A model generated the notes under the pieces. That model had not been told where the DNA came from. It saw nothing but the letters and a program-made list of their open reading frames with translations, and did no database searches. A stretch of 64,000 nt of DNA, taken from contig NZ_JBJGED010000022.1 of the NCBI RefSeq assembly GCF_045062745.1, positions 77,910 through 141,909 on the forward strand, given 5' to 3'. Both the position numbers and the translations under genes were made by a program. The first letter of the stretch is position 1; each line of letters opens with the position of its first letter. This document shows, piece after piece, positions 29,661 to 38,249 of this stretch. The DNA comes from Paenibacillus_AA sp045062745 (lineage in GTDB: Bacteria; Bacillota; Bacilli; Paenibacillales; NBRC-103111).

Positions 29661-30056
29661 ACTCTAGAATCGGCCCTGCGCCGTTCTAAAGCTTGTCGCC
29701 GCAATTCCACACTAACTGAGAGCCCCGGACGAACCCGCCCTTAAAGTAACCAATCTTTCTACTACCCCCTTCCCACGAGGAAAAGCCGGCACCGAAGAGG
29801 GCATGGCGATGGAGCGGAGAAGCGCTAGCGTCCGCCTTTGAAATCGTGTCGCAACCCTAGCAACCATACAATCCAAGCGAAACGATTTCAACAGCGGTCG
29901 GAGCCCATCGCCATGCCCGGTACGAGCGCCAAACTGACGCGCCAAGTTTACAGCTTTTCCACACAACCTTCACACCAAATTCATACGCCCCCCCTTACAA
30001 TGATGGTAGAAGCACGAAAGCGTTACCATCCGTGAATGAGGAGGGGGTTTGCCAGC
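29661..30056. repeat. Gene-free gap with a 120-bp imperfect palindrome (29799-29918)
   Basis: Perfect outer arms GGGCATGGCGATGG (29799-29812) and CCATCGCCATGCCC (29905-29918) enclose inner arms TTGAAATCGT (29838-29847) and ACGATTTCAA (29882-29891), plus CCGC/GCGG. The whole could fold into a branched hairpin. No terminal inverted repeats with target duplications were identified, so it is not called a mobile element. The rest of the gap shows no coding potential; a weak TACAAT lies at 29996-30001. Confidence 0.7.
30014..30028 (+). promoter_or_regulatory. Candidate CcpA (cre) site before the carbohydrate ABC locus
   Basis: ACGAAAGCGTTACCA fits the cre consensus WTGNAARCGNWWWCA at 13 of 15 positions. 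It lies between a possible -10 and the first gene of the locus, a position suitable for catabolite repression. The match could be chance. Confidence 0.35.
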
Positions 30057-31175
30057 ATGTCTCGCATTTTATTCAACCACGTATTCAAGATGTACGGAAA
30101 AGACAAGCAGCCCGTCGTGAAAGATTTCAACCTGGAAATCCACGATCGGGAGTTTATGGTATTCGTAGGCCCGTCCGGGTGCGGGAAGTCGACGACGCTC
30201 CGCATGGTGGCAGGGCTCGAAGACATCAGCAAGGGCGAGATCTACATCGGAGACAAGCTCGTGAACGACTTGCCGCCAAAGGACCGGGACATCGCCATGG
30301 TGTTCCAGAACTACGCGCTGTACCCGAACATGTCGGTGTACGAGAACATCGCGTTCGGCCTGCGCCTGCGCAAAATGCCGAAGCACGAGATCGACACCGG
30401 CGTGAAGCGAGCCGCCCGCGTCCTCGAGATCGAGCCCTTCCTCGAACGCAAGCCGAAGCAGCTGTCCGGGGGCCAGCGCCAACGGGTCGCGCTCGGCCGG
30501 GCGATCGTCCGGGAGCCGGAGGTGTTCCTCATGGACGAGCCGTTGTCGAACCTCGATGCGAAGCTGCGGGTGCAGATGCGCACCGAGCTCATCAAGCTGC
30601 ACAAGCAGCTCGGCGTCACCACGATCTACGTGACGCACGACCAGACGGAAGCGATGACGATGGGCAACCGGATCGTCGTGATGAAGGACGGCATCATCCA
30701 GCAGGTCGACACCCCGGAGCAAATCTACAACAACCCGGTCAACACGTTCGTGGCCGGCTTCATCGGCTCCCCGCCGATGAACTTCATCCAGGGCCGCCTC
30801 GAAGAGCACGAGGGCCGGCTGGAATTTCACACGAACCGCTTCGCCCTGGAGATTCCGCAGGGGAAAGCAGCCGAGCTCCGCGACAAGCGGCTTGTGAACA
30901 AGGTCGTCCTGCTCGGCATCCGGCCGGAGAACGCCAGCACGGAGGAGATCATGTTCCAAGCGTTCCCGAAGGCGATCATACCTGGCATTCACTTGCTCAG
31001 CGAGCTGATGGGGGCGGACCGGTACGCTTATCTGGACATCGGCAATAAGACGAACCTGGTCGTGCGCGTGCACCCGCGAAATATGTATGACGAAGATACG
31101 AAGCTGGAAGTGGCCGTCGACATGAGCAAGGCGTTGTATTTCGACGTGGATACGGGCGCCCGCCTAATCGATTGA
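30057..31175 (+). CDS. Sugar ABC transporter ATP-binding protein (MsmX/UgpC type)
   Basis: 372 residues from ATG 30057, nine bases after GAGGAGGGGG. Walker A GPSGCGKST (38-46), the Q-loop in MVFQNYALYPN, signature LSGGQRQR (about 134), Walker B VFLMDEPLSNLD and the switch His in YVTHDQTEAM are intact. The C-terminal third is the regulatory OB (TOBE/MalK-like) domain of carbohydrate importers. MsmX-type ATPases often power several importers; this one is encoded at the head of its own locus, 17 bases before the binding protein. Confidence 0.92.
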   Translation: MSRILFNHVFKMYGKDKQPVVKDFNLEIHDREFMVFVGPSGCGKSTTLRMVAGLEDISKGEIYIGDKLVNDLPPKDRDIAMVFQNYALYPNMSVYENIAFGLRLRKMPKHEIDTGVKRAARVLEIEPFLERKPKQLSGGQRQRVALGRAIVREPEVFLMDEPLSNLDAKLRVQMRTELIKLHKQLGVTTIYVTHDQTEAMTMGNRIVVMKDGIIQQVDTPEQIYNNPVNTFVAGFIGSPPMNFIQGRLEEHEGRLEFHTNRFALEIPQGKAAELRDKRLVNKVVLLGIRPENASTEEIMFQAFPKAIIPGIHLLSELMGADRYAYLDIGNKTNLVVRVHPRNMYDEDTKLEVAVDMSKALYFDVDTGARLID

Positions 31176-31192
31176 CCGAGGGAGGAACACAT

Positions 31193-34186
31193 ATGAGCAG
31201 CAAATGGCCCCTTTGGCGGCCGGTCGCGATGCTGGCGATGGCCGCGGCCGTTCTCGTCTCGGGCAACAGCTACACGGCGCCGATCACGCCGGCCTTCGCA
31301 GCCGATCCTCCGGCAACGACGGCCGCCTCAGCCGACAAGCCGTCCCTCGCTCTCAATGACGAGCTAGGCCCTTACTACGGCGACGTGCTGGCCGACTGGC
31401 GGCAAAAAGGCTATAAGCCGGCCTCGCAAGCGGCCATCCGCATCCCGGGAACGGCGCTGACCGCGCAAGCGCCCCAAAAGCTGGCGGCCGAAGGCAGCTA
31501 CGAAGGCAAATCCGGCGTTCTCGTCTGGAAGAGCGACCGGGACAATTGGATCGAATACGAAGTCGACATCGCCCAAGACGGCTTGTACGAAATGGCGCTC
31601 GCCTACCATCCGTACAACGAGGCGAACCAAGCGTCCACCCAGTCCGTGGGCCGGCAGCCGGCGGTGCTCGGGATGCAGATCGATGGCCAGTACCCGTTTC
31701 GCGAAGCGAGGGCATTGACCTTCCGGCGGAAATTCAAAGACGAGTTCCCGCTCAAGCAAGCGGCGAACGGCGACGACATCCGGCCGAGACCGGTTGAGCT
31801 GAAGCAATGGATGAATGAGCCGCTCATGGATGCGGCCGGCGGGTACAGCACCCCATTCCAGTGGTACCTGGGCAAAGGCAAGCACAAGCTGAGAATATCC
31901 GGTTCGACGCCGATCGTCATCGAGGCGCTTACGCTGAAGCCTCCGGCCTCGCTGCCGAACTACGAGCAGGCGAAGGCCGCGAGTAAGTCGAGCAATGCGA
32001 ACCCGTCTGCAGCCGTACCGGTCATCCAGGCGGAGCAGGCATCGTGGAAAAACGACCTCGGCATCCAGATGGTCGCCAACCAAGACCCGCTAAGCCTCCC
32101 GAAGACGAGCGGCTACATCCGGTTCAACACGCTCGGGGGCGACCGGTGGGCGACGGGCGGCCAGTCCGCGGCGTGGACGTTCGAGGTGCCGGAGAGCGGC
32201 ATGTACAAGATCGCCATGCGCTCGTTCCAGGGCTTCGCGTCGAACAAAGCGGTGTTCCGCACTATCGCGATCGACGGGAACGTCCCGTTCCAGGAGCTGC
32301 TCGAATACCGGTTCCCCTATTCGTTCAAATGGAAAGGCGCGGTACTCAGTCAGGAGAACGGAGAGGCATTTCAATTTTATCTCGAGAAGGGTACACACAC
32401 GCTCAGCATGACGGCAACCGTCGGTCCGTTCCAGCCGATCATCGTGCAGGGCGAACGGGTGATTAACCTGTTGCGTCAGGTGGATGAAGAGATTCGAGCG
32501 ATGAATGGCGGGCAGGTGGACAAAAACCGAACATGGAAGGTGGACGCCGAATTCCCCGAGCTGCCCAAGCAGCTGGAGGAAGCGAAGGCGCAGCTGACCC
32601 AGATGAAGGATATGATGCTGCAAGCGAACAAGGCGCGGGACAACACGGTGCAGACGATGGAGACGGCGCTGCAGGACTTGGCCGGCTACCTCAAGCATCC
32701 GAACGAAATTCCGTACCACATGGACGACATCTCCTCGATGATCGAACGCCTCGGCGGCATTCGGGAGGTACTGGTCCGCTCTCCGCTCCAGCTCGATCAG
32801 ATCTATATCGAGCCGGCCGGCGGCTCGCTGCCGAAGATGGAAGCGAACCTTTGGCAGCGGGTCAGCGGATCGGTCCGTAATTTCATCTACTCGTTCATCC
32901 GCAAGGAAGATATCAACACGGTGGACGAAGACACGTTGAACGTATGGGTGAACCGCAGCCGCGACTACGTGAACTTGCTGCAGGAGCTCGTGAACGAATC
33001 GTTCACGCCGCAAACCGGAATCCGGGTTAAGGTGAATTTGCTGCCGAATGAGAATTTGCTCGTGCTCGCGAATGCGGCGGGATTGTCGCCGGACGTGGCA
33101 CTGGGGCAGCCGCAGGACAAGTCGACGGACTTCGCGATGCGAAACGCACTGCTGGATCTGTCGCAGTTCCCGGACTTCCAGCAGGTGGCGAAGCAGTTCG
33201 CCCCGGGCGCGATGCTGCCGTTCTACTACAACCAGGGCTACTATGCCTTGCCGGAGACCCAGTCGTTCAAGGTGCTGTTCTACCGGAAGGATATTCTGAA
33301 CCGGCTCCGCCTGACGATCCCGGACACGTGGACCGATGTGTACAACATGCTGCCTACCCTGCAGCAGAACGGATACAACTTCTATATGCCGCCGACGGAC
33401 AGCCTGCCTTTCTTTTACCAAAACGGAGCGGAGTTTTTCAGTAAGGACGGCATGCGTTCGGCGATGAACGTGCCCGAGGCGTTTAAGGGGTTCAAGCAAT
33501 GGACCGATCTGTTCAACATTTATGCGTTGGAAAAACAAGTACCGAACTTCTTCCAGCACTTCCGCAAGGGAGATTTCCCGATCGGGGTCGCCGACTACAA
33601 CACTTACGTACAGCTGACCGTAGCGGCGCCGGAGCTGGCCGGCTGGTGGGGCATCGCCCCGATGCCGGGCACGAAGCAGGCCGACGGCACCGTAGCGCGC
33701 TGGGCGGCCGGCGGGCAGACGACCGGGTTCATCTACAAGTCTTCGAAGCATCCGAAGGAGTCGTGGGAATTCCTCAAGTGGCTCGTCTCCTCCGATACGC
33801 AGGTGCGGTACGGGACCGATCTGGAGGCGTTCAACGGCATCGCGTTCCGCTGGAGCACGGCCAACATCGATGCCTTCACGAAGCTGCCTTGGCCGAAGGA
33901 CGATTTGAAGGTCATCCTGGAGCAGTGGCGTTGGTACAAGGAAATTCCGAACTTGCCCGGCTCTTATTTCTTGACGCGCGAACTGGGCAACGCCTGGAAC
34001 CGGACCGTAGTGAACGGTATGAACGACCGGGAATCGCTCGAGGAAGCAATCGCCAATCTCGACAGGGAGATGGTGCGCAAGCAGCAGGAATTCGGCTTCG
34101 TGAACTCGGTGGGCGAAGTGCTGCGTACGCTCGATCTGCCGCAAGTGACTCAGCCTTGGGAAGGAGTGAACCCGTATGTCCGCTAA
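31193..34186 (+). CDS. Very large extracellular solute-binding protein with N-terminal ligand-binding-like modules
   Basis: 997 residues from ATG 31193, with GGGAGG eight bases upstream. The Sec signal ends near AFA (about 36) and there is no lipobox, so it may be released or held by partners. Residues about 95-255 and 275-440 are two similar beta-rich modules (compare WIEYEVDIAQDGLYEMALAY with WTFEVPESGMYKIAMRSF) resembling carbohydrate-binding modules. A helical segment (about 440-570) follows. The last about 400 residues are a family-1 solute-binding fold (GIRVKVNLLPNENLLVLANAAG, then KVLFYRKDILNRL and ESWEFLKWLVSSDTQVRYG). Ordinary sugar-binding proteins are about 430 residues. The gene overlaps the next one by 11 bases. 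Confidence 0.86.
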   Translation: MSSKWPLWRPVAMLAMAAAVLVSGNSYTAPITPAFAADPPATTAASADKPSLALNDELGPYYGDVLADWRQKGYKPASQAAIRIPGTALTAQAPQKLAAEGSYEGKSGVLVWKSDRDNWIEYEVDIAQDGLYEMALAYHPYNEANQASTQSVGRQPAVLGMQIDGQYPFREARALTFRRKFKDEFPLKQAANGDDIRPRPVELKQWMNEPLMDAAGGYSTPFQWYLGKGKHKLRISGSTPIVIEALTLKPPASLPNYEQAKAASKSSNANPSAAVPVIQAEQASWKNDLGIQMVANQDPLSLPKTSGYIRFNTLGGDRWATGGQSAAWTFEVPESGMYKIAMRSFQGFASNKAVFRTIAIDGNVPFQELLEYRFPYSFKWKGAVLSQENGEAFQFYLEKGTHTLSMTATVGPFQPIIVQGERVINLLRQVDEEIRAMNGGQVDKNRTWKVDAEFPELPKQLEEAKAQLTQMKDMMLQANKARDNTVQTMETALQDLAGYLKHPNEIPYHMDDISSMIERLGGIREVLVRSPLQLDQIYIEPAGGSLPKMEANLWQRVSGSVRNFIYSFIRKEDINTVDEDTLNVWVNRSRDYVNLLQELVNESFTPQTGIRVKVNLLPNENLLVLANAAGLSPDVALGQPQDKSTDFAMRNALLDLSQFPDFQQVAKQFAPGAMLPFYYNQGYYALPETQSFKVLFYRKDILNRLRLTIPDTWTDVYNMLPTLQQNGYNFYMPPTDSLPFFYQNGAEFFSKDGMRSAMNVPEAFKGFKQWTDLFNIYALEKQVPNFFQHFRKGDFPIGVADYNTYVQLTVAAPELAGWWGIAPMPGTKQADGTVARWAAGGQTTGFIYKSSKHPKESWEFLKWLVSSDTQVRYGTDLEAFNGIAFRWSTANIDAFTKLPWPKDDLKVILEQWRWYKEIPNLPGSYFLTRELGNAWNRTVVNGMNDRESLEEAIANLDREMVRKQQEFGFVNSVGEVLRTLDLPQVTQPWEGVNPYVR

Positions 34187-35159
34187 TCATCTGACACAGC
34201 CGATTGACAGGCGGGAATCGGGCCGGGACTCGGAGCCGTTATCCGTCCGGATCACCCGGTTTCTGAAGCTGCTCTGGAAATACCGGCTCTCGTATGCGTT
34301 CATAGCTCCTTTCCTACTGTGCTTCATTGCGTTCATTCTAGTGCCGGTCCTGCTGGCGATCGCGCTCAGCTTCACGTATTTCAATGCGATCGAGTCCCCG
34401 CGATTCATCGGCTGGGACAACTTTCAATATTTGCTGTCGCAGGATCTGATTTTCCTGAAATACGCCCTGCCGAATACGATCAAGTTCGCGCTTATCGTCG
34501 GCCCGGGCGGGTACGCCGCGGCGTTCCTGCTCGCCTGGCTCATCTCGCAGCTGCCGGCGAAAGCCCGAACGTGGTACGCGCTCGCCATGTACACCCCGTC
34601 GCTCACGGCCGGGATCGCCATGAGCATCGTCTGGCTGCCGCTCTTGACCGGGGACCGGATCGGCTACTTGAACAGCTTCCTGCTGAACTGGGGCTTCATC
34701 GACGAACCGATCCTATGGGTTACGGACAAGGCGTATCTCATGAACTCGATGATCGTCGTTACGTTATGGTCCAGCATGGGGGTCGGCTTCCTCGCGATGC
34801 TCGCCGGCCTGCTCGGCGTGAACCAGGAGCTCTACGAGGCCGGCCGGCTGGACGGCATCAAGAGCAGGCTGCAGGAAATCTGGTACATCACGATTCCCTC
34901 GATGAAGCCGCAGATGCTGTTCGGCGCCGTGATGTCCATCGTAGGTACGTTCAAGGCAGGGGCAATCGGCCAGGAGCTGTCGGGCGTCTTCCCTACACCG
35001 GAGTATTCCGGGACGCTCCTGATCAGCCATATCCAAGACTACGGGGAAGTTCGATTCGAGATGGGCTACGCGGCCGCGGTGTCGGTGTTCCTGCTCGTCC
35101 TGATGTATCTCTCGAATCGGCTCGGCTTCCGGTTGTTCGGATCAAAGGGGGATGAATAA
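34176..35159 (+). CDS. Sugar ABC transporter permease (MalF type), first pair
   Basis: 327 residues from ATG 34176, inside the end of the binding-protein gene, with AAGGAG upstream. Six membrane helices after a charged head of about 35 residues. The cytoplasmic EAA loop that docks on the ATPase reads YEAGRLDGIKSRLQEIWYIT. The stop overlaps the next start (TAATG), so translation is coupled. It would pair with the following permease to form the channel. Confidence 0.9.
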   Translation: MSANHLTQPIDRRESGRDSEPLSVRITRFLKLLWKYRLSYAFIAPFLLCFIAFILVPVLLAIALSFTYFNAIESPRFIGWDNFQYLLSQDLIFLKYALPNTIKFALIVGPGGYAAAFLLAWLISQLPAKARTWYALAMYTPSLTAGIAMSIVWLPLLTGDRIGYLNSFLLNWGFIDEPILWVTDKAYLMNSMIVVTLWSSMGVGFLAMLAGLLGVNQELYEAGRLDGIKSRLQEIWYITIPSMKPQMLFGAVMSIVGTFKAGAIGQELSGVFPTPEYSGTLLISHIQDYGEVRFEMGYAAAVSVFLLVLMYLSNRLGFRLFGSKGDE

Positions 35160-36070
35160 TGGCCGCCATCATGAGAGGTTTGAAGAAGAACGCGGCGGCG
35201 ATCCGGCTGCGGAGCCGGGCGGGGCTCAAGCGGACGACCGCCTTCGACAAGGTGCTGTACGTCTTCCTGACGCTGTTCGCGCTGTTCATGCTGCTGCCGA
35301 TCGTCTACATCTTTAACCATGCGCTCAAGCCGTACAGCGAGCTGTTCGTGTACCCGCCGAACATTTTCGCCCGGAACCCGACGTTCCAGAGCTTCATCGA
35401 GCTCTTCGTCGTGACCAGTTCCTCCGTGGTGCCGGTCACACGGTACTTGTTCAATAGCGTGGTCGTTGCCGTGCTCGTAGTCACTGCGACGATCGTCGTA
35501 AGCACATTATGCGCCTATCCGATCTCCAAGCATAAATTCCCGGGGCATCGCGCGATGTTCGCGGTTATCCTGCTGTCGCTCATGTTCGCGTCCGAGACGG
35601 TGCAAATCCCGACCTACCTCGTCGTAGTGAACTTGCACCTGGTCGATACGTACTGGGGACATATCTTGCCGCACCTGGCGGCTCCGGTCAGCGTGTTCCT
35701 GATGAAGCAATTCATCGATCAAGTCCCGAACGAGCTCCTCGAGGCGGCCAAGGTAGACGGGGCAAGGGAGATCCGCATCTTCCTGCAGATCGTCATCCCG
35801 ATCTGTATGCCGGCGGTGGCGACGATCGCCATTCTGTCGTTCCAGGGCACGTGGAACAACATCACCACCTCCTCGCTCTACATGCAGGATGAGGCGATGA
35901 AGACGTTCCCGTTCTTCCTGTCCACGCTGACGACCGGCTTGGTGAACACCGTCGCGCGTCAAGGAGCGGCTGCTGCGGCGGCGCTTATCCTGTTCATCCC
36001 GAATTTCGTGATCTTCCTGATGTTCCAGCGGAAAGTAATCGCGACGATGGCCCATTCCGGCATCAAATGA
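35159..36070 (+). CDS. Sugar ABC transporter permease (MalG type), first pair
   Basis: 303 residues from ATG 35159, overlapping the previous stop by one base. Six helices; the EAA loop is LLEAAKVDGAREIRIFLQIV. The region after helix 1 is short and the C-terminus ends in a basic FQRKVIATMAHSGIK. The partner of the permease encoded immediately upstream. Confidence 0.9.
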   Translation: MAAIMRGLKKNAAAIRLRSRAGLKRTTAFDKVLYVFLTLFALFMLLPIVYIFNHALKPYSELFVYPPNIFARNPTFQSFIELFVVTSSSVVPVTRYLFNSVVVAVLVVTATIVVSTLCAYPISKHKFPGHRAMFAVILLSLMFASETVQIPTYLVVVNLHLVDTYWGHILPHLAAPVSVFLMKQFIDQVPNELLEAAKVDGAREIRIFLQIVIPICMPAVATIAILSFQGTWNNITTSSLYMQDEAMKTFPFFLSTLTTGLVNTVARQGAAAAAALILFIPNFVIFLMFQRKVIATMAHSGIK

Positions 36071-36095
36071 CAGAAGTAGAAGGGAGGTGCAACCG

Positions 36096-38249
36096 ATGAG
36101 TATATGTGAAAAGCGGCCCAAGCCGGGGCTTCGCACAATAGGGGCGGTCCTCCTCCTCGGCGCCTTGCTGCTGACTTCCTGGCCGGCGGGGGCGCGGGCC
36201 GAAACGAACTCGAAGGACAGCGACGGCCACATCATCTGGACGCAGCCGGCGTATTCCCCGATCGGAGTCGTAGGGGCGGGACTCAAGGCGCCGGACAAGA
36301 ACAAGCCGGACACGCTGGTGCCGTCTCCGATGCTGACGCCGAAGGACGTGTTTCTTGACAGTCAGGACCATATCTACGTCGCGGATACGGGAAACAACCG
36401 ACTGGTGGAGTTCGCTCCCGACGGCCAGTGGCTGCGGTTCCTGACCGTACCGGAGAGTCCGCTGAACAAGCCGGAGGGGGTGTTCGTGAGTCCGGAGGGC
36501 GACATCTACGTGGCGGACACCGGGAACAAGCGGGTCGTGCGGCTGACGCATGAAGGGAAGCTGGTGAAGGAATTCAAGCAGCCGCAGTCCAAGTTCATCC
36601 CCGCCGGCTATAAGTTCGATCCGATCCGCTTAGTCGTCGACAAGCGCGGGTTCCTGTACATCGCGACGCTGGGCGGCTATCAGGGCTTGCTCCAGCTCGA
36701 TCCGGACGGCCAGTTCCAGAGCTTCTATGGAGCGAACGCAACGGAGCTGTCGGCGCTCGACAAGCTGAAGCGCAAGCTGTATACGAAGAAAATGTACGAG
36801 AACGAGACGAGCAAGCTGCCCGGGTCGATCAGCAGCGTGGCGGTAGACAAGGACGGGTTCATCTATACGACGACGTCCGGGAATATTAGCTCGAATCAGC
36901 TGAAGAAGCTCAACATACGCGGGCAAAACATGATCAAGAAGGATGACGCCGGCGCGTCTCGCACGTTCGGCGAGGTGCGGCCCTGGGAGCGCAGATTCGT
37001 CTCCGGCCAAGGCTACCAGAAGTCGCAGCTGATCGATGTCGCCATTGACCGGAACGGCAACATGACGACGATCGACAGCTCCTACAAAGTGATCAGCCAG
37101 TATGACGCGAACGGCAACCTGCTCTACTTCTGGGGGGGGCCTTCGCCGGACTCGACGACACAGCTCGGCCGGATGAAAAATCCGACCGCAATCGACTCGA
37201 ATTCCCGGAACGACCTGTACATTCTCGACACACAGGAAGGGACGATTCAAGTGTTCCGCCTGTCGGAATTCGGGGCGCTCGTCAACGAAGCGAACCGGCT
37301 GACGCTGGAAGGGCGCTACGAGGAGAGCGAGAAGCCGTGGAAGGAAGTGCTGCGCCTGAACGTGTTCTTCACGCCGGCCCATCTCGGGCTGGGGAAAGCG
37401 GCATACAAGAAAGCGGACTACGAGCACGCGTTGCATTACTTCTACCTGGGCGGCAGCAAGTCCGGCTATTCGGACGCGTATTGGCAAATCCGGCTGAAGT
37501 GGTTCCAGTCGCACTTTTCCGCGCTCGCCACCAGTGTAGTCGCCGTATGCATCGGGTTCCTGCTGATCAACCGTTTCACCCGGAAGACGAAATGGAGATT
37601 GGCCTGGAAGGAGCGCACGCGTTCAACCCGGCCGATCGTCGTGCAGCTGAAGCAGATGTTCACGATCGTCCGCCATCCGATCGACGGCTTCACCGCGCTG
37701 CGGTATGAGAACAAGGGCAGTTATTGGAGCGCGCTCGCCATCCTGCTCCTCGTCTTCGGGTCCATTGCCGTTACGGCGGTGTACACGAGCTTTCCGTTCA
37801 ATCCATGGAACCCCAATCGGTTGAACTTGCCGATGCTGTTCCTGCAATTCGCCGTCCTCTGGATCGGCTGGGTCGTCTCCAACTATTTCGTCAGCTCGAT
37901 CTATCGAGGGGAAGGCCGGTTCCGGGACGTGTTCATCGCGAGCAGCTACGCGCTAGTGCCGCTCCTCTTCATCGGCATTCCGCTTGCGCTTCTCTCGAAC
38001 GTCATGACGTTGTCGGAGGTGGCTATCTACAAAGATCTGTACAATGGGATGCTGATTTGGATCGCGCTTATGTTCTTCTGGAAAGTGCAGGCGCTGCAAA
38101 ACTACACGGTCGGGGAGACAAGCGTCAACATCGCGTTCAGCGTCTTTGCCTTCGCGATGGTCGGGGTGCTGTTCATGACCACGTTCGGGATCTCGAGCGA
38201 CCTGAAATCGTTCGTCTATGAAGTGTACCAGGAGGTGAGGCTGCGATGA
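36096..38249 (+). CDS. NHL beta-propeller protein with C-terminal Yip1 membrane domain
   Basis: 717 residues from ATG 36096, eight bases after GGGAGG. A signal or membrane helix (about 12-35) precedes NHL repeats that form a propeller (about 70-400), for example DHIYVADTGNNRLVEFAPDG, GDIYVADTGNKRVVRLTHEG and FLYIATLGGYQGLLQLDPDG. A TPR-like stretch (about 400-465) leads to a membrane helix (near SALATSVVAVCIGFLLINRF) and a Yip1-type domain of five helices (about 520-715). The propeller should face outside and the Yip1 domain sit in the membrane. Placed inside a sugar ABC locus, it may bind a glycan or scaffold the transporter (inference). Its stop overlaps the next start (ATGA). Confidence 0.85.
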   Translation: MSICEKRPKPGLRTIGAVLLLGALLLTSWPAGARAETNSKDSDGHIIWTQPAYSPIGVVGAGLKAPDKNKPDTLVPSPMLTPKDVFLDSQDHIYVADTGNNRLVEFAPDGQWLRFLTVPESPLNKPEGVFVSPEGDIYVADTGNKRVVRLTHEGKLVKEFKQPQSKFIPAGYKFDPIRLVVDKRGFLYIATLGGYQGLLQLDPDGQFQSFYGANATELSALDKLKRKLYTKKMYENETSKLPGSISSVAVDKDGFIYTTTSGNISSNQLKKLNIRGQNMIKKDDAGASRTFGEVRPWERRFVSGQGYQKSQLIDVAIDRNGNMTTIDSSYKVISQYDANGNLLYFWGGPSPDSTTQLGRMKNPTAIDSNSRNDLYILDTQEGTIQVFRLSEFGALVNEANRLTLEGRYEESEKPWKEVLRLNVFFTPAHLGLGKAAYKKADYEHALHYFYLGGSKSGYSDAYWQIRLKWFQSHFSALATSVVAVCIGFLLINRFTRKTKWRLAWKERTRSTRPIVVQLKQMFTIVRHPIDGFTALRYENKGSYWSALAILLLVFGSIAVTAVYTSFPFNPWNPNRLNLPMLFLQFAVLWIGWVVSNYFVSSIYRGEGRFRDVFIASSYALVPLLFIGIPLALLSNVMTLSEVAIYKDLYNGMLIWIALMFFWKVQALQNYTVGETSVNIAFSVFAFAMVGVLFMTTFGISSDLKSFVYEVYQEVRLR

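Noticed and set aside
32090..34144. A 684-codon minus-strand open frame opposite the large binding protein
   Set aside because: Arg/His/Val-rich shadow without start signal or recognisable domain.
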